Assembly: GCF_007827555.1 (NCBI RefSeq)
Contig: NZ_VISS01000010.1
Span: forward strand, 41,916 to 105,915
Reading direction: 5' to 3'
Length of the DNA stretch: 64,000 nt
From: Aeribacillus composti
GTDB lineage: Bacteria; Bacillota; Bacilli; Bacillales; Aeribacillaceae
Positions 44,778 to 54,406 of the stretch are shown here, piece after piece (position 1 is the stretch's first letter; every line of letters starts with the position of its first letter). The notes beneath the pieces were generated by a model. It saw nothing but the letters and a program-made list of their open reading frames with translations. It made no database searches and was not told the origin of the DNA. The position numbers and the translations under genes were made by a program.

Positions 44778-44824
44778 GTAAAACGCTTTCAGAATTCGCC
44801 TCCCCTTTTTTTAAAACGCTTTCA
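44778..44824 (-). promoter_or_regulatory. Two cre-like sites before livK
   Basis: On the minus strand TGAAAGCGTTTTA occurs twice (44778-44791 and 44811-44824), 33 bp apart. The left half and centre fit the CcpA consensus TGWNANCGNTNWCA; the right end deviates. Confidence 0.45.
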
Positions 44825-45201
44825 TTTTTCTGGGTTTCTTTTCTCCTCCCTTTTCCTCCGGAACTAATATTTCAAATATTATAATATATCTGAATTTTTA
44901 AAATTTCAATATTTTTTATTCATTTCGTCAAAAAAACATATAGTCAATGAAAATTATGATCGTCGCAGAAAACGCTGTAAATTCTTATTTTCCTCATCAT
45001 TCAATCTTCATTTTTTCTTTAAAAACGAAAATTTTATTATTTATTTTTTTTACACTCGTCATACAAACAAATGGCTTGATGAATAAATTTTATTCGTAAT
45101 TGCTTTAGAAAGACAGATGAATATCCTAAGCTTTTATTTGCAGAGGATTTTCCGCAAGAAAATTCGCATTAAAAGTGATGCCCATCGTAACCCAAATAAA
45201 A
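44825..45201. other. AT-rich upstream region of livK
   Basis: Very AT-rich, promoter region for livK. No gene or further repeat is supported. Confidence 0.5.
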
Positions 45202-45233
45202 AACCCTAGGGACTCTCAAAATTCCCTAGGGAT
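45202..45233 (-). terminator. Terminator of the sugar-catabolic cluster
   Basis: CCCTAGGGA and its repeat form a stem of about 9-10 bp after the last gene; T run on the minus strand. Confidence 0.8.
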
Positions 45234-45253
45234 TGCCTTTACAAATGTGACTG

Positions 45254-46225
45254 TTATGCCCACCACATTTCAGCAACTTCTTCTTTAAAAAGAATTTGCT
45301 TTAATAAGCTTACTGACTTTCCTAATCCTTCATCAATGGATGCCAGCATATCCTCATGTTCAATTGAAAGAACATAATCATATCCGGCAGCACGCAAAGC
45401 ACTTACAATATCCTTCCACACTTTTTCACCTTGGCCATAGCCAACCGACCGAAATGTCCATGATCGGTCCAAAATTTTACTGTAATGCTTTGTATCTAAA
45501 ACGCCATTCACTTGTATATTTGCTTGATCCAAATAAGTATCTTTAGCGTGTACATGAAATATGGCATTTTCACGTCCTAATTTTTTTATTGCTTCAACAG
45601 GATCAATGCCTTGCCAAATGAGATGGCTTGGATCAAAATTCGCTCCAATACTTGGCCCTACATTTTCTCTTAACTTTAATAAAGTTTCAGGATTGTAAAC
45701 AATAAAACCTGGGTGCATTTCAAAAGCAATTTTATTTACACCATGCAATTTGGCAAATTTTGCTTCTTCCCGCCAATACGGTATTGTCACTTCATTCCAT
45801 TGCCATTCCAGTAATTCCATATATTCCGGAGGCCAGGAACAAGTAACCCAATTAGGGTATTTCGCATTTGGATGATCGCCTGGACATCCGGAAAACCCAT
45901 TCACAACTGATACTCCCAAACGTTCTGCTAACAGCACTGTTTTTCTCCATACATCATGGGATTCAGCCGCAAACTTCTTGTCCGGGTGAAGCGGGTTGCC
46001 ATGAAAGCTTAGACCGCTTATCGTCAGCCCTCTGCTTTCAATGGCCCGCTGAAATTCTTTTAGTTTCATGCTGTTTTCAAGCAATTCATCCGGATTGCAA
46101 TGTTTATTGCCCGGATAATTGCCAGTCCCCAATTCTATCGCCTCTATCCCCATTTCTCGCACTTTATCAAGCATTTCCTCGAACGGCAGGTCTTGGTAAA
46201 GTACGGTAAAAACGCCTAATTTCAT
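45254..46225 (-). CDS. TIM-barrel sugar isomerase/epimerase-like enzyme (LgdB type)
   Basis: A 323-residue xylose-isomerase-like (AP endonuclease 2) barrel. Metal-binding residues are visible in AFEMHPGFIVYNPE, GANFDPSHLIWQG, FHVHAKDTY and SIEHED. In the levoglucosan pathway described for Bacillus smithii two such enzymes, LgdB1 and LgdB2, perform beta-elimination of 3-keto-levoglucosan and hydration of the product; the presence here of two barrels with two dehydrogenases makes this one a candidate for either step. It overlaps the dehydrogenase gene before it by four bases and ends the operon. An inositol or hydroxypyruvate isomerase role is the alternative. Confidence 0.8.
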   Translation of the reverse strand: MKLGVFTVLYQDLPFEEMLDKVREMGIEAIELGTGNYPGNKHCNPDELLENSMKLKEFQRAIESRGLTISGLSFHGNPLHPDKKFAAESHDVWRKTVLLAERLGVSVVNGFSGCPGDHPNAKYPNWVTCSWPPEYMELLEWQWNEVTIPYWREEAKFAKLHGVNKIAFEMHPGFIVYNPETLLKLRENVGPSIGANFDPSHLIWQGIDPVEAIKKLGRENAIFHVHAKDTYLDQANIQVNGVLDTKHYSKILDRSWTFRSVGYGQGEKVWKDIVSALRAAGYDYVLSIEHEDMLASIDEGLGKSVSLLKQILFKEEVAEMWWA

Positions 46226-47385
46226 TTCAATACCTCCCCTGTCTCAACCTTGACCCATCTTTTCTCTTCGTGGCTTTTTAATATAGCCTCAATCAGCTTC
46301 ATAATGTAGTGTCCGTCTTCAAAAGTGGCAAAGGACGAAGAGGCTGGATTTGGATGTGCTTTTACTGCTTTATAAAAATCAATGAATAAGTTTTTTAAAC
46401 CATCTGGCCATCCTTCTGGATGACCGCCAGGGTAATGCGCCAGCGAAGAAGAAAAGTCAGATAGCAAGGAAGGATCCCGTACTAGCTCCATATTCGCCTG
46501 ATCACGGCGTCCAATCCATATTTTGTTTGGCTCTTCCTGATTCCAATAAATAGTATTCTTTTGCGCGGCAATTTCAAACGTAAAGAAATTTTTCCTTCCA
46601 GCACTTACTTGCGAAACGGTGAATACCCCATGTGCTCCATTTTCAAAATGAACCAGCACACTGCCGCAATCTTCGCTATTAATCTCTATTTCTTCGAAAG
46701 AATCTTGACCTCCACTTTTAAAGGTTTCGATTTCTCCAACCGGTCTTTTCCTTACAGGATAAACCGTTTTTAAATCAGCAAATACCTCGACAATCTTTTG
46801 ATTGAGAACATATTGAATAGTATCACACCAATGGGAACCGATGTCAGCAATCGCACGTGATCTGCCGTTTTTTTCCTCATTTAAACGCCAGTTGTAATCA
46901 GTATCATACAGGAGCCAATCTTGAAGATACGTTCCATACACTAAATGTGCCGGACCGTATTCATCGCTGGCCATCAGCTCTTTCACTTGGGCAACTAGCG
47001 GATAATGACGGTAGTTGAAGCATACTCCTGCGACGACCTTTTTTGTTTCGGCTAACCTTACTAATTCACTCGATTCTTCACTCGTCATTGCTAACGGCTT
47101 TTCTGACAGCAAATGCTTGCCGGCAGCTAAAACTTTTTTATTGATATAATAATGCAAATAATTAGGAGTACAATTATGAACGACATCTATTTCTTGATCA
47201 TTTATTAAATCATCTTCATTTCCATAATACCTTGGGATCCCAAATTGTTCGGCTGCTTTTTTTGCCTTCTCTAATGTTCTGGCACTAATTGCAGCCACTT
47301 CAACACACTTTAATCTTCTCAGTGCTTCTATGTGCGACTTGGCAGAAAACCCTGTCCCGATTACGCCTACTTTGATAACTGACAT
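46222..47385 (-). CDS. Gfo/Idh/MocA dehydrogenase (candidate LgdC, 3-keto-glucose reductase)
   Basis: A 387-residue NAD(P)-dependent dehydrogenase: Rossmann motif GVIGTGFSAKSHIEAL, the catalytic Lys in LSEKPLA and the Asp/His pair in AIADIGSHWCDTIQY. The remaining domain has the beta-sheet with GSVLVHFENGAHGVFTVSQ. It is clearly different from the LgdA-like gene upstream, so the two act on different substrates; by elimination it is the candidate for reducing 3-keto-glucose to glucose. The ATG at 47385 has AAAAGGAG upstream; a TTG six bases earlier is too close to it. Confidence 0.78.
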   Translation of the reverse strand: MSVIKVGVIGTGFSAKSHIEALRRLKCVEVAAISARTLEKAKKAAEQFGIPRYYGNEDDLINDQEIDVVHNCTPNYLHYYINKKVLAAGKHLLSEKPLAMTSEESSELVRLAETKKVVAGVCFNYRHYPLVAQVKELMASDEYGPAHLVYGTYLQDWLLYDTDYNWRLNEEKNGRSRAIADIGSHWCDTIQYVLNQKIVEVFADLKTVYPVRKRPVGEIETFKSGGQDSFEEIEINSEDCGSVLVHFENGAHGVFTVSQVSAGRKNFFTFEIAAQKNTIYWNQEEPNKIWIGRRDQANMELVRDPSLLSDFSSSLAHYPGGHPEGWPDGLKNLFIDFYKAVKAHPNPASSSFATFEDGHYIMKLIEAILKSHEEKRWVKVETGEVLK

Positions 47386-47412
47386 AAACAATGCTCCTTT
47401 TCTTTTGGATGA

Positions 47413-48417
47413 TTATTTTTTTAACGTTTTCCTTCCGAACGCCACGGCCAAAATGATGATCAACCCTTTAATAATCATCTGCTGGCTTACATCAAGCCCC
47501 ATGATGATTAATCCATTGTTTATTGTTCCAATCATGATAGAACCAAAAACGGTGCCGATAACGGTTCCGACTCCCCCGAATAGGCTTGTTCCGCCAAGAA
47601 TTACAGCAGCAATAACGGATAGTTCGTCGCCTTCACCAAATGTAAACCTCCCGGAATGCATCCGGCCGGCATATAATAAGCCAGCAAATCCTGCCATTAA
47701 ACCGGAAACTAGAAACACAATAAATTTAATTCGATTCGTTTTGATTCCTGTATATTTGGCAGCAATTTCATTTCCCCCGGTTGCTAATGTCTGCCTGCCA
47801 AACGCGGTTTTTTTCAATAAAATATGGCCGATAACTGTAATCACAACTGTCCAAATCAATAAAATAGGAATCGGTCCGATATCTCCTGAACCAAATAAAT
47901 AATTAAACGTAGAATGGACAATCGGCACTGGTGCAGTATTTGTTATCCACATCGCCAAGCCTTTTACCGCTTCCATCATCCCAAGCGTAACTAAAAATGA
48001 GGGGATGGCGATCTTCGTAACTAGAAAACCGTTTACTAATCCAACTAACAAACCGGTTCCTAATCCAGCTGACAGACCCCCGATCAAGCCGAAGCCAGCT
48101 TGCAGCGCTAATGCTGCTGTTAAAGAGGATAACGCCGTAATAGATCCGACAGAAAGATCAATTTCGCCCGTGCTGATTACAAAAGTCATCGCAACTCCCA
48201 TAATCGAAATCATCGCCGTTTGGCGGGCGATATTCAATAAGTTTGATGTTGATAGAAAACCATCGTCATATAACGTAACGGAAAAATAGATTAACACTCC
48301 AATAAAAGCTATATATACAATATAATTGCGCCAATCAAATGCCATTGATCGTTTCGAAGGACTTAGGTTATTTTGCAACTGATCTTGCTCATTAAATTTA
48401 ATGTCCTTGGATAGCAT
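47413..48417 (-). CDS. Ribose-type sugar ABC transporter permease
   Basis: A 334-residue RbsC-type membrane protein with a soluble N-terminus of about 30 residues and nine or ten helices; FVISTGEIDLSVGSITALSS, GLVNGFLVTKIAIPSFLVTLGMM and AVILGGTSLFGGVGTVIGT are the family signatures. It overlaps the end of the ATPase gene by 20 bases. Function with its ATPase and binding protein in import of the substrate of the cluster. Confidence 0.92.
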   Translation of the reverse strand: MLSKDIKFNEQDQLQNNLSPSKRSMAFDWRNYIVYIAFIGVLIYFSVTLYDDGFLSTSNLLNIARQTAMISIMGVAMTFVISTGEIDLSVGSITALSSLTAALALQAGFGLIGGLSAGLGTGLLVGLVNGFLVTKIAIPSFLVTLGMMEAVKGLAMWITNTAPVPIVHSTFNYLFGSGDIGPIPILLIWTVVITVIGHILLKKTAFGRQTLATGGNEIAAKYTGIKTNRIKFIVFLVSGLMAGFAGLLYAGRMHSGRFTFGEGDELSVIAAVILGGTSLFGGVGTVIGTVFGSIMIGTINNGLIIMGLDVSQQMIIKGLIIILAVAFGRKTLKK

Positions 48418-49897
48418 GCTGGAGAACCTCCTCTGAATGAATTTCCTTTCTTTTTAGTTCTTTCACATTTCTTCCTTCATGTATTACTAGAATTCGATCA
48501 CTTACCGCTAACAGCTCCTGCAGCTCAGAAGAAATGACGATGATTGATTTCCCGCTGTCAGCTAATTCACGAATAATATCTATGATTTCGGTTTTTGCGC
48601 CAATATCTACACCGATCGTAGGCTCATCTAAAATTAATATTTCAGGGTCATTAGCAAGCCATTTCGCTAATACAATTTTCTGCTGGTTGCCCCCAGACAA
48701 CAGCTTTGCTGTTTTAAAAATATGATCTGTTTTAATATTTAGTCTTTTTACAAATTTTTCCGTTATCATATTAGCCTTGCGATGGTCGATGAAAATTCCT
48801 TTTTTTAATTTTGATAGAATCGGTAAAATCGTATTTTCTTTCACACTATAATCTAGAATTAACCCCTGCAGCCTCCGGTCCTCTGGAATAAGTGCTATGC
48901 CGGCATTAACCGCATCTGATGGACTTTTGATTGTATGCTTCTTGCCTTTTATATAAATTTCACCTTTATTTATTGGGTCAATGCCAAAAATGGCACGCGC
49001 TAATTCAGATCTTCCGCTCCCCATTAATCCAGCAATTCCTAAAATCTCTCCTGAGTAGAGCTGAAAGCTGATATCTTTTACTTTGGAGTTGGAAGTTAAA
49101 TTTTTGACTTCTAAGACTGGAGTTCCCTCTGTCGAATAATATCTTTCTTTCCATTCAAACGATTTATCTAAATCATCCCCTACAATATGCTGAATGACAG
49201 TTTCCATATCGATTTGATTACATTGTTCAGTTGCAACTTTTTTTCCATCACGTAAAATGGTAATTTTATCGCATATTCTAAAAATCTCGTCCATACGGTG
49301 TGAGATATATATGATAGAAATACCTTTCTTTTTTAACTTATTGATGATTTTAAATAAAACATCTGTTTCTTTTTCCGTTAAGGATGATGTAGGTTCATCC
49401 ATAATTAATATTTTTGTCTCATGCGACAAAGCTTTTGCTATTTCAGTCATTTGCCAGTACCCAACACCAAGATCTCCGACGATATCCTTTGGATTGATGT
49501 CAATTTCCATTTCCTTGAGTATTTCTCTTGTTCTGGCTATACTCTTTTTATCATTAAGTATCCCGATTGCATTTTTTGGCTCTCGAGCTAAAAAAATATT
49601 CTCAGCGACAGTCAGTGAAGGGATTAAGCTAAATTCTTGAAAAATCATGGAAATATAATTGTTTTTCGCATCGTTCGCATCCTTAATCGTTACTTTGTTT
49701 CCTTCAATATATATTTCACCTTCATCAGCTTGATAGACGCCTGTTAATATTTTCATTAATGTGGATTTGCCGGCGCCATTTCCCCCCATTAATGCATGAA
49801 CTTCACCTTTGTTTAAAGTAAAATCAACCGAGTCTAAAACTTTGATGCCGTTAAAATATTTTGAAATTCCTTTCATTGATAATAAAGGTTTGTCCAT
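48398..49897 (-). CDS. Ribose-type sugar ABC transporter ATPase (two nucleotide-binding domains)
   Basis: A 499-residue RbsA-type protein. The first domain has Walker A GGNGAGKS and Walker B ILIMDEPTSSLTE; the second carries the degenerate Walker A GLMGSGRSE usual for the family, signature LSGGNQQKIVLAKWLA and ILILDEPTIGVDIGAK. The ATG at 49897 follows GAAGGTG. It is the third transporter component of the cluster. Confidence 0.92.
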   Translation of the reverse strand: MDKPLLSMKGISKYFNGIKVLDSVDFTLNKGEVHALMGGNGAGKSTLMKILTGVYQADEGEIYIEGNKVTIKDANDAKNNYISMIFQEFSLIPSLTVAENIFLAREPKNAIGILNDKKSIARTREILKEMEIDINPKDIVGDLGVGYWQMTEIAKALSHETKILIMDEPTSSLTEKETDVLFKIINKLKKKGISIIYISHRMDEIFRICDKITILRDGKKVATEQCNQIDMETVIQHIVGDDLDKSFEWKERYYSTEGTPVLEVKNLTSNSKVKDISFQLYSGEILGIAGLMGSGRSELARAIFGIDPINKGEIYIKGKKHTIKSPSDAVNAGIALIPEDRRLQGLILDYSVKENTILPILSKLKKGIFIDHRKANMITEKFVKRLNIKTDHIFKTAKLLSGGNQQKIVLAKWLANDPEILILDEPTIGVDIGAKTEIIDIIRELADSGKSIIVISSELQELLAVSDRILVIHEGRNVKELKRKEIHSEEVLQHAIQGH

Positions 49898-49959
49898 TTT
49901 GATCACCTTCTTTTAATTTGAGGCTACTCAAAGCAAGAGTAGCCTCAATAGTTGTTCTT

Positions 49960-51123
49960 TCATTTCAAATTTACCCATATCCCTTTTTCAGCTGATTCTA
50001 AAATCGCATCACAAATTACGGCAATTTGATAGCCATCGTAGAAATTCGGCGAAACTTCAGTATCTTCTACAATGGATTTTATGAAATCATAAGTTTCGAT
50101 AATTTTTGTTTCGCCATACCCTATTCCCAACGCTGGGATTGGCCATAATCCTTGACCGTACGGATGCTCAGGACCGGTGTAAATTGTTCTAAATCCTTTG
50201 CTGTCGCTTGGATCATCAGCAAAGCAAACTTGCAGCTCATCACGTCGTTCATAGTTGAAATATAATGACCCTTTTTCTCCATGGATTTCAAATGTCAAGA
50301 AATTGTTTCTTCCCCATGCATTACGTGTTGCTTCAATACTGCCGATGGCACCGTTTTCAAATTTTACTAACGTTGTAAATTCATCATCAACGTCAACCTG
50401 ACCTTTAGGAGCCTCTGCCTCACCTTTGACTGTGCCGAGTTTATCAACTCCGCTCGTTTGAATCGGTCTTTCCGGCACCCATGTTTTTGTTACTGCCATG
50501 ACATCTGTGATCTCCCCAACGAGATACCGCGCAAAATCAATTACATGTGTTCCAATATCTCCGAGTGCACCTGAACCTGCAACTTTTTTTTGGAATCTCC
50601 AGGACAAAGGTGATTGAGGATCTGCGGACCAATCCTGCAAATACGTTCCGCGAAAATTCAGTATTTTTCCAATTTTTCCTTCTTCAATATATTTTCTTGC
50701 TAAAGCTACGGCTGGCGTTCTTCTGTAGTTGAAAGCCACCATATGTTTAACTCCTGCTTCTCTTACAGCATCCAGCATCCTTTTTGCTTCTTCAGCATTT
50801 CTAGCCAACGGTTTTTCGCTTATTATATGTTTGCCGGCCTTTGCCGCTGCAATGGCAATTTCAGCATGAGTATCATTAGGTGTTACAATATCAACAATAT
50901 CTATATCAGGATCTTCTATAACCTCTCTCCAGTTAGAAGAATAGCTTTCAAAACCAAAACGCTGAGCTGCCTCTTTTGCTAATTCATCCGTAACATCGAC
51001 AACCGTTTTGCGATGGGGGATTCCAGGAGCAGGCCAGAAAAACATGGGCATACCTGCATATGAAAGCGAATGGGCTTTCCCCATAAATCCAGCGCCGATC
51101 ATTGCTATGTTAAACTTTTTCAT
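49960..51123 (-). CDS. lgdA: Levoglucosan dehydrogenase (Gfo/Idh/MocA family)
   Basis: Predicted to oxidise the 3-OH of levoglucosan with NAD+. The 387-residue protein closely resembles, from memory, the characterised levoglucosan dehydrogenase of Pseudarthrobacter: GFMGKAHSLSYAGMPMFFWP and AFNYRRTPAVALA, RGTYLQDWSADP, GYGETKII are shared nearly word for word. The Rossmann motif is GAGFMGKAH; catalytic residues are Lys104 in SEKPLA, Asp189 and His193 in GALGDIGTHVIDFARY. GGGAGG fits the ATG at 51123. It lies between the binding protein and the transporter ATPase. Close relatives acting on other 1,6-anhydro or keto-sugars cannot be ruled out. Confidence 0.85.
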   Translation of the reverse strand: MKKFNIAMIGAGFMGKAHSLSYAGMPMFFWPAPGIPHRKTVVDVTDELAKEAAQRFGFESYSSNWREVIEDPDIDIVDIVTPNDTHAEIAIAAAKAGKHIISEKPLARNAEEAKRMLDAVREAGVKHMVAFNYRRTPAVALARKYIEEGKIGKILNFRGTYLQDWSADPQSPLSWRFQKKVAGSGALGDIGTHVIDFARYLVGEITDVMAVTKTWVPERPIQTSGVDKLGTVKGEAEAPKGQVDVDDEFTTLVKFENGAIGSIEATRNAWGRNNFLTFEIHGEKGSLYFNYERRDELQVCFADDPSDSKGFRTIYTGPEHPYGQGLWPIPALGIGYGETKIIETYDFIKSIVEDTEVSPNFYDGYQIAVICDAILESAEKGIWVNLK

Positions 51124-51161
51124 AACCTTACCTCCCATTGAGTTTAAAAAATGAATAATGA

Positions 51162-52337
51162 TTATTTTGCTGCACTCTGAATAGAATCTGGTGCCTCTTT
51201 ATGGTAAACAAGCTTCCATGCATCAAGAACATTTTCTTTTGTGACTTTATAAGCTGGAACTGCCACATACGGAGGGGTTTCTTTGCCTAACAATGCATAT
51301 CCAGCTAAAATAGCTTCTGAAATTCCTTGGTCATACGGAAGCTGCGCTCCTAATCCTTTCACAATACCGTCAGAAGCAATTTCCAAAGCTACATTTGTTC
51401 CTAGATCAATGGTCGTAATAACTAAATCGTCACGCCCGGCTGTCCGTGCTGCTGCGAGTGCACCTTCAGCAGGTACATCCCAAACGACAAACAAGCCGTC
51501 TAAATCAGGATTTTTCGTCAAAATACCCGAAGCCACTTTTTCACCATCGTTTGGATCTGTTATACCGCCTCGTGCAACAATCTCAATATCAGGATATTTT
51601 TCTTGAATTGTTTTTTCGAAAGCTTCTGTACGCTGTTTCGTCACAAAGAAATCAGCATCGTGAAAGATAACTCCAATTTTCCCTTTACCGCCCAGTTTTT
51701 CAGCCATAATTTCAGCTGCTGCAACTCCATTTCCGTAGTTATCTGCTGAAACAACACTCACATAATCTTTTCCATGTTCTAGCCCTTGAGGCGCATTATC
51801 CATGAAAACTAATTTTACGCCTGATTCAGCAGCTTTTTTATAAGCCTCAGCGGTAGATACCGGGTCTACTGGAATACTGACAATAATATCCGGATTTTTA
51901 GCAAGCACTGTTTCAATATCCGAAACTTGTTTTTCAGATTTAAAGTCTGCATCCGTTACAGCCACTACTTCTATTCCCATTCTTTCAAACGTTGCTTTTA
52001 GCCCGTCAATTTGGGCGGTTGACCAGTCGTTCCCTGCATAATGCATGACAATCGCCGCTTTATAGTTTCCTTGTTTTATTTTTGCTATTTCCTCTTCGGT
52101 CAGCTCCAATGTTTTGGCGGAAACTGCTGTTTCCCCGTGCGGGCCTTTACTTAAAATTAACTGATCATCTGAAATTTCCTTATTAATCGTGATAGGTCCT
52201 GATGCAGGAGCTTCAGATGATGATTTGTTTTGATCAGAAGAGCTATTTTCATTGTTTGATTTGTTTTGATTACAACCGACGAGAATAAGGCTGCTAATTA
52301 TTGCAAATATGGAAAATATCGCGAAAAATTTTCTCAT
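51162..52337 (-). CDS. Sugar ABC transporter substrate-binding lipoprotein
   Basis: A 391-residue Peripla_BP_4 lipoprotein (lipobox LVGC, then a Ser/Asn/Lys linker). The binding domain starts around KAAIVMHYAGNDWSTAQIDGLK and contains NPDIIVSIPVDPVSTAEAYKKA and DLDGLFVVWDVPAEGALAA. It lies between the two enzyme genes at the head of the cluster, which ties the imported sugar to their pathway. AAAAGGGG precedes the ATG at 52337; the longer frame to 52355 is unlikely. Confidence 0.88.
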   Translation of the reverse strand: MRKFFAIFSIFAIISSLILVGCNQNKSNNENSSSDQNKSSSEAPASGPITINKEISDDQLILSKGPHGETAVSAKTLELTEEEIAKIKQGNYKAAIVMHYAGNDWSTAQIDGLKATFERMGIEVVAVTDADFKSEKQVSDIETVLAKNPDIIVSIPVDPVSTAEAYKKAAESGVKLVFMDNAPQGLEHGKDYVSVVSADNYGNGVAAAEIMAEKLGGKGKIGVIFHDADFFVTKQRTEAFEKTIQEKYPDIEIVARGGITDPNDGEKVASGILTKNPDLDGLFVVWDVPAEGALAAARTAGRDDLVITTIDLGTNVALEIASDGIVKGLGAQLPYDQGISEAILAGYALLGKETPPYVAVPAYKVTKENVLDAWKLVYHKEAPDSIQSAAK

Positions 52338-52361
52338 AAGCCATCCCCTTTTCATAAAATG

Positions 52362-53171
52362 TTACAAACCAATATTTTTTAAATAATTTCTGCTGATTTC
52401 TGCACCTTGTTTTGGATCCGAATAGCTGTCTAATTCTATCGTGATCCAGCCGTCATAATTAGATTCTTGCAATACTCTCGTCATCTCTTCAAAATTTTGG
52501 TGTCCTTTTCCTAATGGCAAAAATTGACCATTATCATAATCTTTAAAGTGGACATATTTGATTCTAGATGAGTATTTTTTGATAATTTCGATTGGATCGC
52601 CTCCGCCTGCCTCAAGATGCGCCGTATCAGGACATAGATTAATAGTTGTTAAAGGCATCAGCTTATCTAATTGAGCAGGTGATTCTACGATCGTACCCAG
52701 GTGAGGATGATAACTTGGGATTAAATCGTACTTTTGGGCAATCTCCACAACTTTATTTAATGCATTTGCCAAATGAATGTAATCGTTTTCTAAAATCCCG
52801 TTTGAACGTACAGCTCCCCCGCCGACAACTAGATGATTGGCGCCTAATTCGGAAGCAAATGCTGCAACCTTTTCAATTTTCAACATTTCTTCTTCCAAAA
52901 TATCTGGAAAAATAAAATTTCCGCCTGTATACACCGCCACAAAATCTAAAGAGTACTCGTTCATTAATGCTTGAAAATCTTTTTTTCTATCTACATATTG
53001 CATCAAATTTCCGTCAAAAATTTCAAAACCTTTATAACCGGAAGCAGCTATATCTTTTAATGCTTCTTCTGTTGATCCATTTGCCAAATAGTAAAGATCT
53101 TTAATTGACGTAACCCCTGCCGGATGGCCAACAACACCGCCCCAAGTATTGGTCTGGTAGCCTAGCTTCAT
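52362..53171 (-). CDS. TIM-barrel sugar isomerase/epimerase-like enzyme (LgdB type)
   Basis: A 269-residue xylose-isomerase-like barrel, unlike the longer one at the end of the cluster. Putative metal ligands lie in PSYHPHLGTIVES, NLCPDTAHLEAGGGDP, YVHFKDYDNGQ and WITIELD. It is the second candidate for the elimination or hydration step of levoglucosan breakdown. AGGAGGGG strongly marks the ATG at 53171; the frame stays open 25 codons upstream (to 53246), where a second GGAGGTG precedes an ATG, so an N-terminal extension cannot be fully excluded. First structural gene after the operators. Confidence 0.8.
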   Translation of the reverse strand: MKLGYQTNTWGGVVGHPAGVTSIKDLYYLANGSTEEALKDIAASGYKGFEIFDGNLMQYVDRKKDFQALMNEYSLDFVAVYTGGNFIFPDILEEEMLKIEKVAAFASELGANHLVVGGGAVRSNGILENDYIHLANALNKVVEIAQKYDLIPSYHPHLGTIVESPAQLDKLMPLTTINLCPDTAHLEAGGGDPIEIIKKYSSRIKYVHFKDYDNGQFLPLGKGHQNFEEMTRVLQESNYDGWITIELDSYSDPKQGAEISRNYLKNIGL

Positions 53172-53257
53172 TTTTACCCCTCCTAATTCTTTTACATGTT
53201 CATCAGTTGCTTTTTTACCCCATTCGTATTGAAAAGCTGCCATCACCTCCCATAAAA

Positions 53258-53271
53258 TGAAATCGATTACA
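53258..53271. promoter_or_regulatory. LacI-type/cre operator 1 of the sugar cluster
   Basis: TGAAATCGATTACA, one change from the palindrome before the lacI-type gene; it also satisfies the CcpA consensus TGWNANCGNTNWCA. Confidence 0.6.
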
Positions 53272-53310
53272 TTAAAATGAAAAAAATAGGGAAAATAAGG
53301 CGTATATTTT

Positions 53311-53324
53311 TGTAATCCATTACA
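53311..53324. promoter_or_regulatory. LacI-type operator 2 of the sugar cluster
   Basis: TGTAATCCATTACA, 53 bp (about five helix turns) from operator 1 and overlapping the end of the regulator gene. The central CG is CC, so it no longer fits cre. Confidence 0.5.
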
Positions 53325-54336
53325 TTTTAATCATATCTTTCTTCTTCTCTTTGCATGTCTCGCGAATAACCAGTTGATCTTCTAATATATATTGGCTTTT
53401 TTCCAGCTTATCTTTCTGAATAAGTTTTATTAATAATTCCATCGCTTTCTGACCTATCTCAAACATAGGCTGTGAAACAGTTGTTAGCGCAGGTTCAAAA
53501 ATAGATGCGAATTTAATATCGTCAAAACCAACTATTGAGATATCATCTGGAACTTTCAATCCTTTTGCTTTGATCGCTTTTATCGCTCCAATGGCCATTT
53601 CGTCGCTTGACGCAAAAACAGCAGTTGGCGGTTCAGTAAGCGCAAGCAGTTTTGTCATTAAATTAAAACCGCTCTCAAATGAAAAATCTCCCTCTTGAAT
53701 TAAATTCGGTTCGATCGCAATATCATGCTGCATCATTCCTTGCTTGAAGCCCTTTAAGCGGTCTCTGCTCAATATTACGTCCATTGGGCCTGATAAAAAT
53801 CCTATTCGTTTATGGCCCAAGCTGATCAAATATTCCGTAGCTTTTCTGGCACTGCTAATATTATCAATAGAAACAGTTGGAATATCCGATCCCTCCAAAT
53901 ATTCACATGCGAGCACCACTGGGAATTCATGAGAAATCTCCTCTAATAAATGAGATTCAAGTCTTGCGGTCAACAAAATCATTCCATCTGCTTTTTTCTG
54001 GCGCAATATATCTAAATAGCCTTTTTCACGCTCTAAACTATTCCCGGTGTCGCCGAGAAGGACCTCGTAATCGTTTTCAATCGCTACTTGCTCTATCCCT
54101 CTCAATATTTTTGAGAAAAATGTATTTGTTATATCAGGCACTACAACAAGAACCGTTTTTGTTTCTAAGCGTCTCAGCTGTCGAGCCAATAAATTTGGTT
54201 GATAATTCAGCTTTTTGATTGCTTCCAATACTTTTTCAGCCGTTTCTTTTTTGACGTTCCCAGAATTGCTTAAAACTCTGGAAACAGTAGCTGTGGACAC
54301 ATTTGCCATTTTTGCAACATCGCTAATTCTAACCAT
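53320..54336 (-). CDS. LacI family transcriptional regulator of the sugar cluster
   Basis: A 338-residue LacI/GalR repressor: N-terminal helix-turn-helix RISDVAKMANVSTATVSRVLSNSGNV, the hinge helix NLLARQLRR and a sugar-binding core with GMILLTARL, VSIDNISSARKATEYLISLGHKRIGFLSGP and DDISIVGFDDI. It reads in the same direction as the cluster it heads. Palindromes typical of the family lie before it and before the first structural gene, implying autoregulation and repression of the cluster in the absence of the sugar. Specificity is inferred from context. Confidence 0.9.
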   Translation of the reverse strand: MVRISDVAKMANVSTATVSRVLSNSGNVKKETAEKVLEAIKKLNYQPNLLARQLRRLETKTVLVVVPDITNTFFSKILRGIEQVAIENDYEVLLGDTGNSLEREKGYLDILRQKKADGMILLTARLESHLLEEISHEFPVVLACEYLEGSDIPTVSIDNISSARKATEYLISLGHKRIGFLSGPMDVILSRDRLKGFKQGMMQHDIAIEPNLIQEGDFSFESGFNLMTKLLALTEPPTAVFASSDEMAIGAIKAIKAKGLKVPDDISIVGFDDIKFASIFEPALTTVSQPMFEIGQKAMELLIKLIQKDKLEKSQYILEDQLVIRETCKEKKKDMIKM

Positions 54337-54406
54337 ATCCAGATCTCCATTTCCTAGATAAAAATCCTTTGGCTGTATTATTTTTTATGCTAGATTTGTA
54401 ATCTAG

